Positions 36,341 to 44,670 of a stretch of 64,000 bases of DNA are shown in pieces (position 1 is the stretch's first letter; each line of letters starts with the position of its first letter). Made by a program: the position numbers and the translations under genes. The notes below the pieces were generated by a model. That model was not told the origin of the DNA. It ran no database searches and worked only from the letters and a program-made list of their open reading frames with translations. Source of the DNA: Gammaproteobacteria bacterium (GTDB taxonomy: Bacteria; Pseudomonadota; Gammaproteobacteria; Pseudomonadales; Azotimanducaceae); NCBI GenBank assembly GCA_009846005.1, contig VXYL01000044.1, positions 62,001-126,000 on the forward strand, written 5' to 3'.

Positions 36341-37318
36341 ATGGCCAAGGATCTATCGCGAGCCGTCGAGGCGGCGCGCGACGCCAATCTGGATGCGTTG
36401 CGGGCGATCCTGTCCGACTCGCCGAGCGTGCTGAAGGAAACGGACGGCGATGGTCGTGGCCTACTCGACCACGCCTGCCGGGCGGCCACCGGCGACATCG
36501 CCATTCCCCTCGATCCGGGTACGCCCGGGCAACATGGCGCAGTCGACCTGATCTTGGCAGCGGGAGCAGACCCGTCGGCCGCCGACAACGATGGCTGGAC
36601 TCCCCTGCATAGCGCCGGAATGGCCGGTCACACGGATCTCGGGGCTCGGCTTGTCAAGGCAGGCGCTCGCGTCGATGCCGAAGCCTACGGCAAGGCGGGC
36701 GGCTCGGCGCTGTCCTATGCCCTCTTCTACGCCAAGGCGTACATGGCCGAAGTCCTGAGTCCGGTCTATCCGGACAACCTCCGTGCCGCCGCGGCGTTGG
36801 GCGCCGACCTCGGTCGGTTCGTCGACGGCGACGGTCTCACGCCCGAAGCCTACGAGGGCCTCGACTTCTACGCCCCGGTGTTCTTCCCCACCTGGGACCG
36901 GACCAAGGATCGCCAGGAAGTGCTCGACGAGGCCCTGTCCTGGGCGTCGCGCAACAACCAGTGCGCTTCGATGGCGGCGCTCGTCGACCTCGGCGCCGAC
37001 GTCGACGCCAACGCGTTCCGCGGCACGCCGCTGCTCTGGGCCTGCTACGCCGACAAGGTCGACGCCGCGCGGTGGCTCTTAGACCACGGTGCAGATCCGG
37101 ACCTCCGCCACGATTGGGGCGGCGAGGGCCACGGCGTCGAGGCGGTCGCCATGCACCTCGCCGCGCAGAACGATGCCGTCGGGTGCGTCACGTTGCTGCT
37201 CGACCGGGGCGCCGACCCGACGATCATCGACGGCGCCCACGGCGGCGACGCCCTCGGCTGGGCGGAATACAGCGGCGCGACCCAGGCGGTCGAGATCCTC
37301 CGCCGAACACGGGCCTGA
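36341..37318 (+). CDS. Ankyrin-repeat protein
   Basis: 325 aa with degenerate ankyrin repeats spread along the chain: GAVDLILAAGADPSAADNDG, GWTPLHSAGMAGHTDLGARL, MAALVDLGADVDANAFRGTP, ARWLLDHGADPDLRHDWGG and VTLLLDRGADPTIIDGAHGG. No signal peptide or TM segment is seen, so it is probably a cytosolic protein-binding scaffold. It starts two bases after the TonB receptor stop. Ankyrin proteins are frequent in host-associated bacteria, but this one lacks a secretion signal, so an effector role is only a possibility. Confidence 0.88.
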   Translation: MAKDLSRAVEAARDANLDALRAILSDSPSVLKETDGDGRGLLDHACRAATGDIAIPLDPGTPGQHGAVDLILAAGADPSAADNDGWTPLHSAGMAGHTDLGARLVKAGARVDAEAYGKAGGSALSYALFYAKAYMAEVLSPVYPDNLRAAAALGADLGRFVDGDGLTPEAYEGLDFYAPVFFPTWDRTKDRQEVLDEALSWASRNNQCASMAALVDLGADVDANAFRGTPLLWACYADKVDAARWLLDHGADPDLRHDWGGEGHGVEAVAMHLAAQNDAVGCVTLLLDRGADPTIIDGAHGGDALGWAEYSGATQAVEILRRTRA

Positions 37319-37391
37319 GGAGAACGTCCCGGTACCGACCTCGCGCCTGCGGCGCTCGAGCCGAACGTGCATCCGTCGGAGTGAACAGATC

Positions 37392-38192
37392 CTACGTCAG
37401 GTATCCGCCCGGCACCCGGTTCCACTTGAACGGCAGATCCGGCTCGCGCTCCAGGATCTCGCTTGGCACATCGCCCTCCCATCCTCGCGGCACCTCATTG
37501 GACCGACGATAGAACCATCCCAACAACACGGTACGCCGCTCGTTGGAGGCGTTCGGATGCGTACCGTGCAGCAGCCTTGCGTCGGCGATGAGGAGTTCAC
37601 CCACCGAGATCGGTACATCCACGGCGTCCGGGTGGTTGTAGAACATCCACTCGTTGGTCTCCTCGACCTCGTAGCCGCCGCTCTCGTGGGGCGGGATCAG
37701 GTGGTCGTGAAGATCGAACCGACGGAGATGGCTACCCGGAATCACGCGCAGGCAGCCGTTGGCGACATCGGTGTCCGTGAGATACCAGTTGAGGAATACC
37801 TGCTGCGGCCAGGGCGACATGCTGATCGGATCGTCCCAGCGCGCCCAGTCCTGATGCCAATACAGCGCGGGTGCACCGGCCGGCTTCGAAATGATCTGAA
37901 AAGCGCCGCCAGAGCTGAAATCGTCCAGACCCAGTGTCGCCATGATCTCCTTCGGGTGATCGATGAGGAAGTCCACCACGTCCTCGCGGGGAATGCCGGG
38001 ATGCCGCTTCGAGACGTTCCTTATGCCACTGATGTGGATGTCCGAGCCTTGGTACTTCCACTTGGGCGAGTGCTTCGTGGTGGCCAGCCATTCGTCGGAC
38101 CAGGCTTGTAGTTCCTCGAGCTTGCCGCCGGGAAGCTCGCCGTCGACGAGGCAGTAGCCTTCGTCCAGCAGTTGCTTCCGGGCTGTCCGCAT
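37392..38192 (-). CDS. Phytanoyl-CoA dioxygenase (PhyH) family protein
   Basis: About 266 aa with the double-stranded beta-helix of PhyH Fe(II)/2-oxoglutarate oxygenases: the HxD metal site in YWHQDWARWD and distal His in LLHGTHPNASN, with the 2OG-binding Arg a few residues later (NERRTVLLG). The fold and EGYCLVDGELP start fit the family. These enzymes hydroxylate or halogenate diverse lipids and natural products; the substrate is unknown. The start is uncertain between GTG 38210 and ATG 38192, neither with a clear Shine-Dalgarno. The gene stands alone next to an unknown small gene. Confidence 0.88.
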   Translation of the reverse strand: MRTARKQLLDEGYCLVDGELPGGKLEELQAWSDEWLATTKHSPKWKYQGSDIHISGIRNVSKRHPGIPREDVVDFLIDHPKEIMATLGLDDFSSGGAFQIISKPAGAPALYWHQDWARWDDPISMSPWPQQVFLNWYLTDTDVANGCLRVIPGSHLRRFDLHDHLIPPHESGGYEVEETNEWMFYNHPDAVDVPISVGELLIADARLLHGTHPNASNERRTVLLGWFYRRSNEVPRGWEGDVPSEILEREPDLPFKWNRVPGGYLT

Positions 38193-38305
38193 GTTGAAGT
38201 TAGGCTGCACTGTTCGCCCGCCATCCCCAGCAAGCGCGAGAATCTACCAGCGTTGGCCATTACGGGCCAACAGGCGGGAAACCTAGACAGCGAGCTCCGC
38301 TGGCG

Positions 38306-38554
38306 TTAGCTCGTCTGCTGTTCCCGCCATTGTCGGTTCAGCCGCGCCCAGATTTCCGGGTAGTCGGGCGCGGGAGGCTCTTGACGCAAGCGTACATTCC
38401 GTCCGTCGGGGCGAGATTCCAAGACCTGGCACTCGGACAGACACACCGGCTGGATCAGGTCGCCTCGATTCCCGCTGGGCAGACTCCGCTTACGTTTGCG
38501 ATCCGCTGCACCGATCACGCGGCGAACTCGCTCCTCGACCGACAATTCGTCCAT
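38306..38554 (-). CDS. Small hypothetical protein
   Basis: 82 aa, charged, with no signal or TM: MDELSVEERVRRVIGAADRK at the start and PDYPEIWARLNRQWREQ at the end. No family is recognised. The frame ends on the minus strand, downstream of TATACT at 38571-38576, which would give a short leader. It occupies most of the 530-base gap between PhyH and the LLM gene. It is plausible but could be spurious. Confidence 0.4.
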   Translation of the reverse strand: MDELSVEERVRRVIGAADRKRKRSLPSGNRGDLIQPVCLSECQVLESRPDGRNVRLRQEPPAPDYPEIWARLNRQWREQQTS

Positions 38555-38642
38555 TCCGTCAGTATAGCGCCTCCCGATAGGACAAGCCGTGCATCAGTCA
38601 CGCGCCCCTCAGTCAGCAGCGGCGCGAACGGAGCCTGGGCGC

Positions 38643-38663
38643 GGGACGGGACAAGCCCGTCCC
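38643..38663. repeat. Perfect 8-bp hairpin, dispersed repeat copy
   Basis: GGGACGGG and CCCGTCCC with loop ACAAG. Its complement begins GTAGGGGACGGGCTTGTCC, and the 17 bases AGGGGACGGGCTTGTCC recur exactly at 8348-8364. It lies upstream of the LLM gene, with no U-tract. It is most likely part of an intergenic repeat family rather than a terminator. Confidence 0.55.
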
Positions 38664-38703
38664 CTACGAGACGTGACCATCGAGTTTCAGGCGCTCAGGC
38701 GGC

Positions 38704-38709
38704 TATCAT
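38704..38709 (+). promoter_or_regulatory. Candidate -10 TATCAT for the LLM gene
   Basis: TATCAT lies 31 bases before the LLM ATG. The hairpin repeat lies about 40 bases upstream of it. A -35 is not clear. Confidence 0.35.
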
Positions 38710-38740
38710 CGTTCGACAGCCAACCTGATCAGGACCACGA

Positions 38741-39607
38741 ATGAAACTCGGCGTCGTATTTCCTCACAATGAGATCGGCACCGATCCCCTCGCCATCCGC
38801 GACTATGCCCAAGGCGCGGAGGCGCTCGGAGCCGACCACATCCTGACCTACGACCACGTGCTCGGCGCGGACCCCGACCGGCCTGGCGGTTGGAACGGAC
38901 CGTACGACAAGGACGTGGCGTTCCACGAGCCCTTCACGCTGTTCTCGTTCATGGCGGCGGCGACCAGCCGGATCGGATTCTGCTCCTGCGTGATGATCCT
39001 GCCGCAGCGCCAGACGGCCCTCGTCGCCAAGCAGGCCGCCCAGCTTGCGATCCTCTCCGGCAACCGGTTCCGGCTCGGCATCGGCACGGGCTGGAACGAG
39101 GTGGAATACGAAGCCCTCGACGTGCCGTTCGCGCGACGCGGTGCCCGCCAAGCCGAGCAGGTCGAATTGCTGCGCCGGCTGTGGACGGAGGATGTCGTCG
39201 ACTTCCAAGGGGAATTCCACACTGTGCCCAAGGCAAGCATTCTCCCGAGGCCAACGGAATCGGTACCGATCTGGTTCGGCGGCGGTGCTCCGGCGCTACT
39301 CCGTCGGTGCGGTCGGCTAGGGGATGGCTGGGTGCCGATCGGCGGTCCGAACGAGCAGTCGCGGCGGGCTTTGCAAACCATTCGGGAAGTCCGGGAAGCG
39401 TCTGGACTCCCCTGGGAGGGGTTCGGCATCCAAGCCCAGGCGCAGACCCGTGGCGGCGATCCGGAGCGGTGGAAACGACATCACGACCGGTGGGGCGACC
39501 TAGCCTGCACGCATCTTGCCATCGTCACCCACTATGTCGGCCACGGCAGCGACGTTGACGCGCACCTCAAGTCCGCTGAGACCTATTTCGAAGCGGTGCG
39601 TGGATAG
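38741..39607 (+). CDS. LLM-class flavin-dependent oxidoreductase
   Basis: 288 aa of the luciferase-like monooxygenase TIM barrel: MKLGVVFPHNEIG, GADHILTYDHVLGADP, AATSRIGFCSCVMILPQR, LGIGTGWNEVEYEALD and PIWFGGGAPALLRRCGRLGDGW. The TGWNEVEYEAL segment is typical of the F420-dependent LLM group described in actinobacteria, though flavin use cannot be told from sequence. It would oxidise or reduce an organic substrate in the cytosol. It stands alone and is convergent with the Bat operon. Confidence 0.9.
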   Translation: MKLGVVFPHNEIGTDPLAIRDYAQGAEALGADHILTYDHVLGADPDRPGGWNGPYDKDVAFHEPFTLFSFMAAATSRIGFCSCVMILPQRQTALVAKQAAQLAILSGNRFRLGIGTGWNEVEYEALDVPFARRGARQAEQVELLRRLWTEDVVDFQGEFHTVPKASILPRPTESVPIWFGGGAPALLRRCGRLGDGWVPIGGPNEQSRRALQTIREVREASGLPWEGFGIQAQAQTRGGDPERWKRHHDRWGDLACTHLAIVTHYVGHGSDVDAHLKSAETYFEAVRG

Positions 39608-39634
39608 CTGCACGCGAGAAGCGCTTTGCTCGCA

Positions 39635-42184
39635 TCAGTGAATGGCGGGTTTCACGGCCTGCACCGAACTGGCGGCCAGCCAACCGCGGGTACCGTCCGC
39701 CAGGGCCACTCGAACCCAAGCGTCCCGCGCTTCCACGATGCCAACCTCGGTTCCCCCGGGCAGGGGATTGGCGAAGGTCGGTGACGCACCCGCACTGTCT
39801 GCGGAACGCAGGGCAACGCCATCGACAACAACCACGGCGTCCTCGTAGGCATCGCCTGACAGCAACGCCGAGCCCGTGGCTAGAGCCCAAACCAGGAACG
39901 CGGGAACGGCGATTGCGCCCAGCCACCTCGGCCGGCGAGGCCACGGTGCCGACAGCAACACGCCGATGCCAAATGCCAATGCGCCGATGAGATGGAGTTG
40001 CGCCTTGGCGAGACGTTCACGCCAGAACAACAGCGAGTCCAGTGCGCCGTCTCCGGGCTGCGGCAGCCAGACCGGCAATCGGTCCCGCAGCCAAGCGAGA
40101 TTGGCGCGCGCCCGCTCGTTGTCCGGTTCGGCATTCAAGGCGCGGCGGTAGGCAAGCACGGCCCGTCCCGCATCCTGGGCACCAAGGGCCGCATTGCCCC
40201 AATCCACCTGCAACTCAGGCGAGTCCGAGTTCGCCTCGGCGAGCGGTCGAAACGCCCGCTCCGCGTTCGCGAAAAGCCGAACCCGGCGTAGACGGTCGGT
40301 TTCTTCGATGGCGGACCCATAGATCTCTCGGGCTGCATCGATAGACGACGTTTCGGCCGCTGCGAAGTCGGGCAATACGACCAGCGTTGCCAACAACCCG
40401 ATCGACAATGCCGCGGCGGGTGCCTTTGCGGGCCGCCGAGCCCATCGCTGGGCGATGCCACGCAGCTCTGCCACAGACTCGGCGGGTACTTGCTGCGCCG
40501 CCACCGCCGGATCGAAGGCACGCGTCTCGAGTTGCTCGACAAGACCGCTCGTCTCATCGGGATCATTGCCGGAGACGTCCGCCAGACGGCGCATCGCGGC
40601 GACGATCCCCGGCACCGCCTGGCGCGCGGGCTGTCCAGCGTCTAGGGCTCGCTCCAGGGTGCGGAGCGCTTGGCGGACGGTTCGGTTTCGTGCACGTCGG
40701 CCCCTGCTGCGTGTCATCCACAACGACACCAACGCGGCGATCAACGGCCCACCGTAGAGCGCGCCGAGAAGCCGGGGGTCATCGGTTCCCCAGGGCGTGC
40801 CGAGGGTTGCCTGGGGAGCACTCAATGACATGTCGGCACCGACCAACGTTGCGATCGCACCGCCCACATCGGGCTGACCGTCGCGCGCGGCCTGGCTTGC
40901 GACCGCGGGGGCGGCCACGACATCGTCAACGCCCACGAGTTGCGCGGTGCCCACCGACAACGCCACCGGTTCGCTGGTGACGGTTCGGTATTCGCCGACC
41001 GAGGGATCGAAGAAGGTGAACGCGAGCGGCGGGATCTCCCGAACCTCGGCGCTCTTCACCCGAACCGTGAACGTGAAGCGCTTGCTGCTGGTCTCCTCGT
41101 CGACCGCACCCGCGACACTGCCTTCGGGGACCGTGAAGTGTGTGCTCGGCAGTCCGCCCGGACCGTCCAGCGGGGGCAAACTCAGGCCAAGGAGCGGCCC
41201 GTCGCCGCGCAGCCGAACGGTCAATTCCACCGGATCACCCACGGAAACCACGGTCCGGCTGGCCTGGACATCGAGCGCAAAGCCGGTGCCGATCGCGTTG
41301 ACGAAAGTCGGTGGTCGACCGGCTACGGGGAGTGGCCGAACCGTAAGCCGCCGGGGTGCGCCTTCGGCACGGAACAGGTCGTACGTCGCGCGCCGGAAAC
41401 CCCAACTGTCCCGGCTGGTCCCCGATCGCAGTTGCGCGACCACGCGCACCGGGGGCAGGTCGACGGTTCCGGCCCGATTCAAGGTCACGCGGGCGTCGAA
41501 GGCGAACCGCTCGTAGCTCCGGCCGTCGCCTTCGTCCAAGAAGGTCGACTGCGACAGCGGGAGTTCCACCTGCCGCGCCCCGGCGCTGAATGCGACCTTG
41601 CGTATGCCAAGGCCACCCGGCGACGGCGCCACGTCAGCACCTTCCAGATTGAACAGCGGCACGGAGAACTCGTAGTTCCTAACATCCCGGGCAAGCAACC
41701 ACTCCACGGTCGCATCGAACGTCTCGCCAACCCAAAGAGGGCGTTCGGGCAACTCCATGCGCACGACCATGTGTTCCGTACTTGGAACCTCGGCGGCGTC
41801 GAACGATGCCGCCCGGCTATTCGCCTCCAACCCGGCTTGTGCCACCTGCAACGGGGGAATCGTATAGCGACCCGCGGCAGGTGCCAGAACGCGCCACCGG
41901 TATACGAAGGTGACCTCGCGCCACTCCGAACGTCGCCCGTTGATGATCTGGATGCTCGACGCTACATTCGGACTGACGCCCAGGTAGGTGACCTCGCACC
42001 CTTCGATGGCGAGATCCGGCGGCGCCGGCGGCGGCTCTTCGAACCCCTTGGCGGACAGCGAGAGCGTGAACGGCATGTTGGCGTGGATCGATTCCGACTC
42101 GACGGACAGTGCCAGCGTGGCAGCCGATGCCGACTGGGCGAGGGTCGCCGATACCAAGGCGGTCAGGGCGAACCGAATGCTCAC
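39635..42184 (-). CDS. batD: BatD protein with C-terminal TPR and SH3 (BatE-like) fusion
   Basis: 849 aa. Signal peptide (SIRFALTALVSATLAQSASA), oxygen-tolerance BatD domain of tandem beta-sandwich repeats (GKGFEEPPPAPPDL-like strands through about residue 420), a TM segment (LLGALYGGPLIAALVSLWMT), then TPR repeats (NAERAFRPLAEANSDSPELQ, ALNAEPDNERARANLAWLRD), two further TM segments and a C-terminal SH3-like domain (VVVVDGVALRSADSAGASP through VRVALADGTRGWLAASSVQAV). TPR plus SH3 is the make-up of BatE, so this looks like BatD and BatE in one chain. The gene starts within the stop of the BatC-like gene (GTGA) and is the last of the operon. Confidence 0.85.
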   Translation of the reverse strand: MSIRFALTALVSATLAQSASAATLALSVESESIHANMPFTLSLSAKGFEEPPPAPPDLAIEGCEVTYLGVSPNVASSIQIINGRRSEWREVTFVYRWRVLAPAAGRYTIPPLQVAQAGLEANSRAASFDAAEVPSTEHMVVRMELPERPLWVGETFDATVEWLLARDVRNYEFSVPLFNLEGADVAPSPGGLGIRKVAFSAGARQVELPLSQSTFLDEGDGRSYERFAFDARVTLNRAGTVDLPPVRVVAQLRSGTSRDSWGFRRATYDLFRAEGAPRRLTVRPLPVAGRPPTFVNAIGTGFALDVQASRTVVSVGDPVELTVRLRGDGPLLGLSLPPLDGPGGLPSTHFTVPEGSVAGAVDEETSSKRFTFTVRVKSAEVREIPPLAFTFFDPSVGEYRTVTSEPVALSVGTAQLVGVDDVVAAPAVASQAARDGQPDVGGAIATLVGADMSLSAPQATLGTPWGTDDPRLLGALYGGPLIAALVSLWMTRSRGRRARNRTVRQALRTLERALDAGQPARQAVPGIVAAMRRLADVSGNDPDETSGLVEQLETRAFDPAVAAQQVPAESVAELRGIAQRWARRPAKAPAAALSIGLLATLVVLPDFAAAETSSIDAAREIYGSAIEETDRLRRVRLFANAERAFRPLAEANSDSPELQVDWGNAALGAQDAGRAVLAYRRALNAEPDNERARANLAWLRDRLPVWLPQPGDGALDSLLFWRERLAKAQLHLIGALAFGIGVLLSAPWPRRPRWLGAIAVPAFLVWALATGSALLSGDAYEDAVVVVDGVALRSADSAGASPTFANPLPGGTEVGIVEARDAWVRVALADGTRGWLAASSVQAVKPAIH

Positions 42185-44670
42185 CAGTCCTTCTCCACCG
42201 GCTCCGGACTGGTTTGCCCATCCCGGCGACGTTGACGCTCGGCCTCGCGGTCCCGGATCGCCTGGAGCCGCTTCAGGGCTTGTCGTTGGGACATCTGCTC
42301 ATCTTCGCCGGGCTGCGGGCGCGCCTGTTGGGCGTCGCCCTGTTGGGGCTCCTCGCCTTGCTGCTGGCGCTGCTGCGGGGGCACGAGCTCCTGCAAGGCG
42401 TTCTCGAGGTGCTCCATGGCCGCCAGTTGGTCTGTGAGCGCCGGCTCCAAATCCGGCGACATGGTCGTGGCCCGAACGGCGCCGTCGCCGAGGATGGTAG
42501 CAGCGCTCAGCATGCGGCCGCCCGCCTTGCGGACTTCGTCGGCGGCCTTTGCCAACCGCTCGCCCGCCGCCGGATCGGCTGACGCAGCGGGTGTGCCCGT
42601 GGCGTTCGGTGCGGGGGCAGTCGCGGCATCGGCCTGTTGCGCCAACGCGGCTGCCAACGCGTCGCCCACTTGGGCATGCCGACTTTGCCGCTCGGCTACC
42701 GCGGCGACGGCCGGTGCGAACTCATCGCCCATCGCCGCGGAAGACTCGGCCTGCAACGTCGCGGTGCGGTCGTGTGTCTCTACCTGGTCTGCAAGCAACG
42801 CCGCCACGTGCTCGACGATGGAGAAGAACAGCCGTCGCAATTCCTCCAGGTGCGCAAGCGTCTGCGCGGCATTCGCGCGCGCGTCGTCAACTGCGCCGTC
42901 GTCCACGCTTGACGCCAGGTTCGCCAGGCCATCGCCGGCACGGGCCCGCAAGCTCTCTGCCAACTCGAAGCGACTCTCGACGGCGCTGCGGGATTGCGCG
43001 TCCTGCTCCTCCGCCGTGGCCGCCGCGGCCTCCTCCTCGAGCAGACCCTTCAGCCGTTCGAGACGTCTTTGGTTGTCGGCGATGAGCCTGCCCGCGACGG
43101 CTTCCCGCTCGTCGGCGGAAAGGGCCCCTTGGTCTTCATCTTCGCCCGGTGTCAGCAGTCCCACGATGCCCTGTTGCGTTCCGTAGGCGAGTTCGATCAG
43201 GCTCTTTACGTCGGCGAACAACTCGATGGCTTGGGCGATCGCAGCAATCGCCCGGTTCTGCTCGGGAAGCGCAGCCGCCGCGTTACCGGATTCCAGCGCG
43301 GTGATCGCCGCGCGCATGGCGGCGAGCCCTTCGCCGAGCATCGGCACGGCCTCCTCGGCGGCCTCCACCGCGCGGCGCATGCCAGCCTCGTCGCCACCCG
43401 AAACGGCGGCCGGATCCGTTGCCATGACCGCCTCGAAACGGCTCAACACGCCGCCGGTTCTGACGCCGATGGCCTCCTGGCGTTCGGCGAGGTGCTTGTC
43501 GGTGAGCCACCCCGGAATCTCACCTTCGAGGCTGATCGTACCGTCCGAGAACGCAGCCAAGGCCCCGGTGTGGGCGATGAGTTCCTGCTCGTCCCGGGCC
43601 ACAGCCTTGAGGACCGTCACCGGATCCTGCAGCTGCTCCCGGGCCCGTTTCAGTTCCGCGAGCGCCGCGTCCGTGCGCCGATGGCCCCGTTCCCCCTCGA
43701 GGCGTCGCAGTCTTCGTCGGGCGTCGTCCAAGGACTGCCGCGCGCGTTCCAGGTAGTCGGTTGCGCGGGCAAGTTGATGAACGCGGCTTTGCTGCTCGGG
43801 CGGACGCTGCTCCGGTGGCGTCTGTTCGATGTGGAGGCGTTCCTCCGTCGCCAGGTCGATCACGTCTCCGACCTCGGCCATCAACACCCGTTCCCGGCTC
43901 GCCAGGGCCTCGAATTCGGTGGTGAAGCCAACCGGCTCCGTAGCCGCGCCCTCCGCCGCGATGTCCATCAGCAGTCGACGCACCTGGTCCCGCAGGCCGC
44001 GTTGATCGTCAATCAAGCGGTCGAGACGCGCCTGAAGACGGTCGCCCTGGTTGAGTTGGTCAGCCAACTGCAGGATCCACTTGGACACCAACTCCAGGTT
44101 GATCCTGGCGTCGTCGTCCTCCGGTGGTGCCAAGCGGACGGCGTCGTTGAACCACGCCGCGCTCTGGCGGAGCGTCTCAATGACGTGCTCCGGGGATTGC
44201 GCCTCCCCTTCGCTTCCGTCTGGCTGCCCGGCAGCGGTTTCGGCGGCCGGCCCCCCGTTGCCAACGCTGCCGAAGCCAACCTGCGCCGCCAAGGACAGTC
44301 CGAGGTTGAACGCGGCCCGGTAGCGCAACTCGGGGTCCGGACCGGCATCGTCCCGAGACGCCAGGAAATCCGCGGCCGCGGCTTCATAGTCGCCGGCGTC
44401 GAAGTGGCCGAGACCCAGGTTGTACCGACCCCGGGCGGTAGTTTGGGGGACTTCCGGAACGGTTCCCGCTTGCTCTGCGACCCCGGAGCCATCGGCATCC
44501 ACCACCGCTTCCTCCGTAGCGGCTCCCGCCGGCCCGGATTCGTCTTCCGCCACAGCTCCAAGGCTCGGTACGACGAGCGCCACCGTCGCGCCGATGAGGG
44601 CGAGGCCGCGCCCTATCCGATGCGACGGCCCCGCCCCTACGCGTGGTCGTGGCGCTTCCCGGATACTCAC
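42181..44670 (-). CDS. batC: BatC-like TPR and coiled-coil protein
   Basis: 829 aa, far longer than usual BatC (about 200-250 aa). A hydrophobic signal or anchor (GLALIGATVALVVPSLGAVA) is followed by TPR-like repeats (GRYNLGLGHFDAGDYEAAAADF, YRAAFNLGLSLAAQ), then about 500 residues of Ala/Glu/Arg-rich heptads that predict long coiled coil, and a tail ending EPVEKDW. An EKDW end is typical of BatC. The protein would sit in the periplasm or membrane with BatA/B. Both ends overlap neighbours by GTGA, so it is translationally coupled to BatB and BatD. Confidence 0.7.
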   Translation of the reverse strand: MSIREAPRPRVGAGPSHRIGRGLALIGATVALVVPSLGAVAEDESGPAGAATEEAVVDADGSGVAEQAGTVPEVPQTTARGRYNLGLGHFDAGDYEAAAADFLASRDDAGPDPELRYRAAFNLGLSLAAQVGFGSVGNGGPAAETAAGQPDGSEGEAQSPEHVIETLRQSAAWFNDAVRLAPPEDDDARINLELVSKWILQLADQLNQGDRLQARLDRLIDDQRGLRDQVRRLLMDIAAEGAATEPVGFTTEFEALASRERVLMAEVGDVIDLATEERLHIEQTPPEQRPPEQQSRVHQLARATDYLERARQSLDDARRRLRRLEGERGHRRTDAALAELKRAREQLQDPVTVLKAVARDEQELIAHTGALAAFSDGTISLEGEIPGWLTDKHLAERQEAIGVRTGGVLSRFEAVMATDPAAVSGGDEAGMRRAVEAAEEAVPMLGEGLAAMRAAITALESGNAAAALPEQNRAIAAIAQAIELFADVKSLIELAYGTQQGIVGLLTPGEDEDQGALSADEREAVAGRLIADNQRRLERLKGLLEEEAAAATAEEQDAQSRSAVESRFELAESLRARAGDGLANLASSVDDGAVDDARANAAQTLAHLEELRRLFFSIVEHVAALLADQVETHDRTATLQAESSAAMGDEFAPAVAAVAERQSRHAQVGDALAAALAQQADAATAPAPNATGTPAASADPAAGERLAKAADEVRKAGGRMLSAATILGDGAVRATTMSPDLEPALTDQLAAMEHLENALQELVPPQQRQQQGEEPQQGDAQQARPQPGEDEQMSQRQALKRLQAIRDREAERQRRRDGQTSPEPVEKDW

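Noticed and set aside
38555-38740. A further gene between the small hypothetical gene and the LLM gene
   Set aside because: Only the hairpin repeat and a candidate -10 box are visible; no open frame with a ribosome site is supported.
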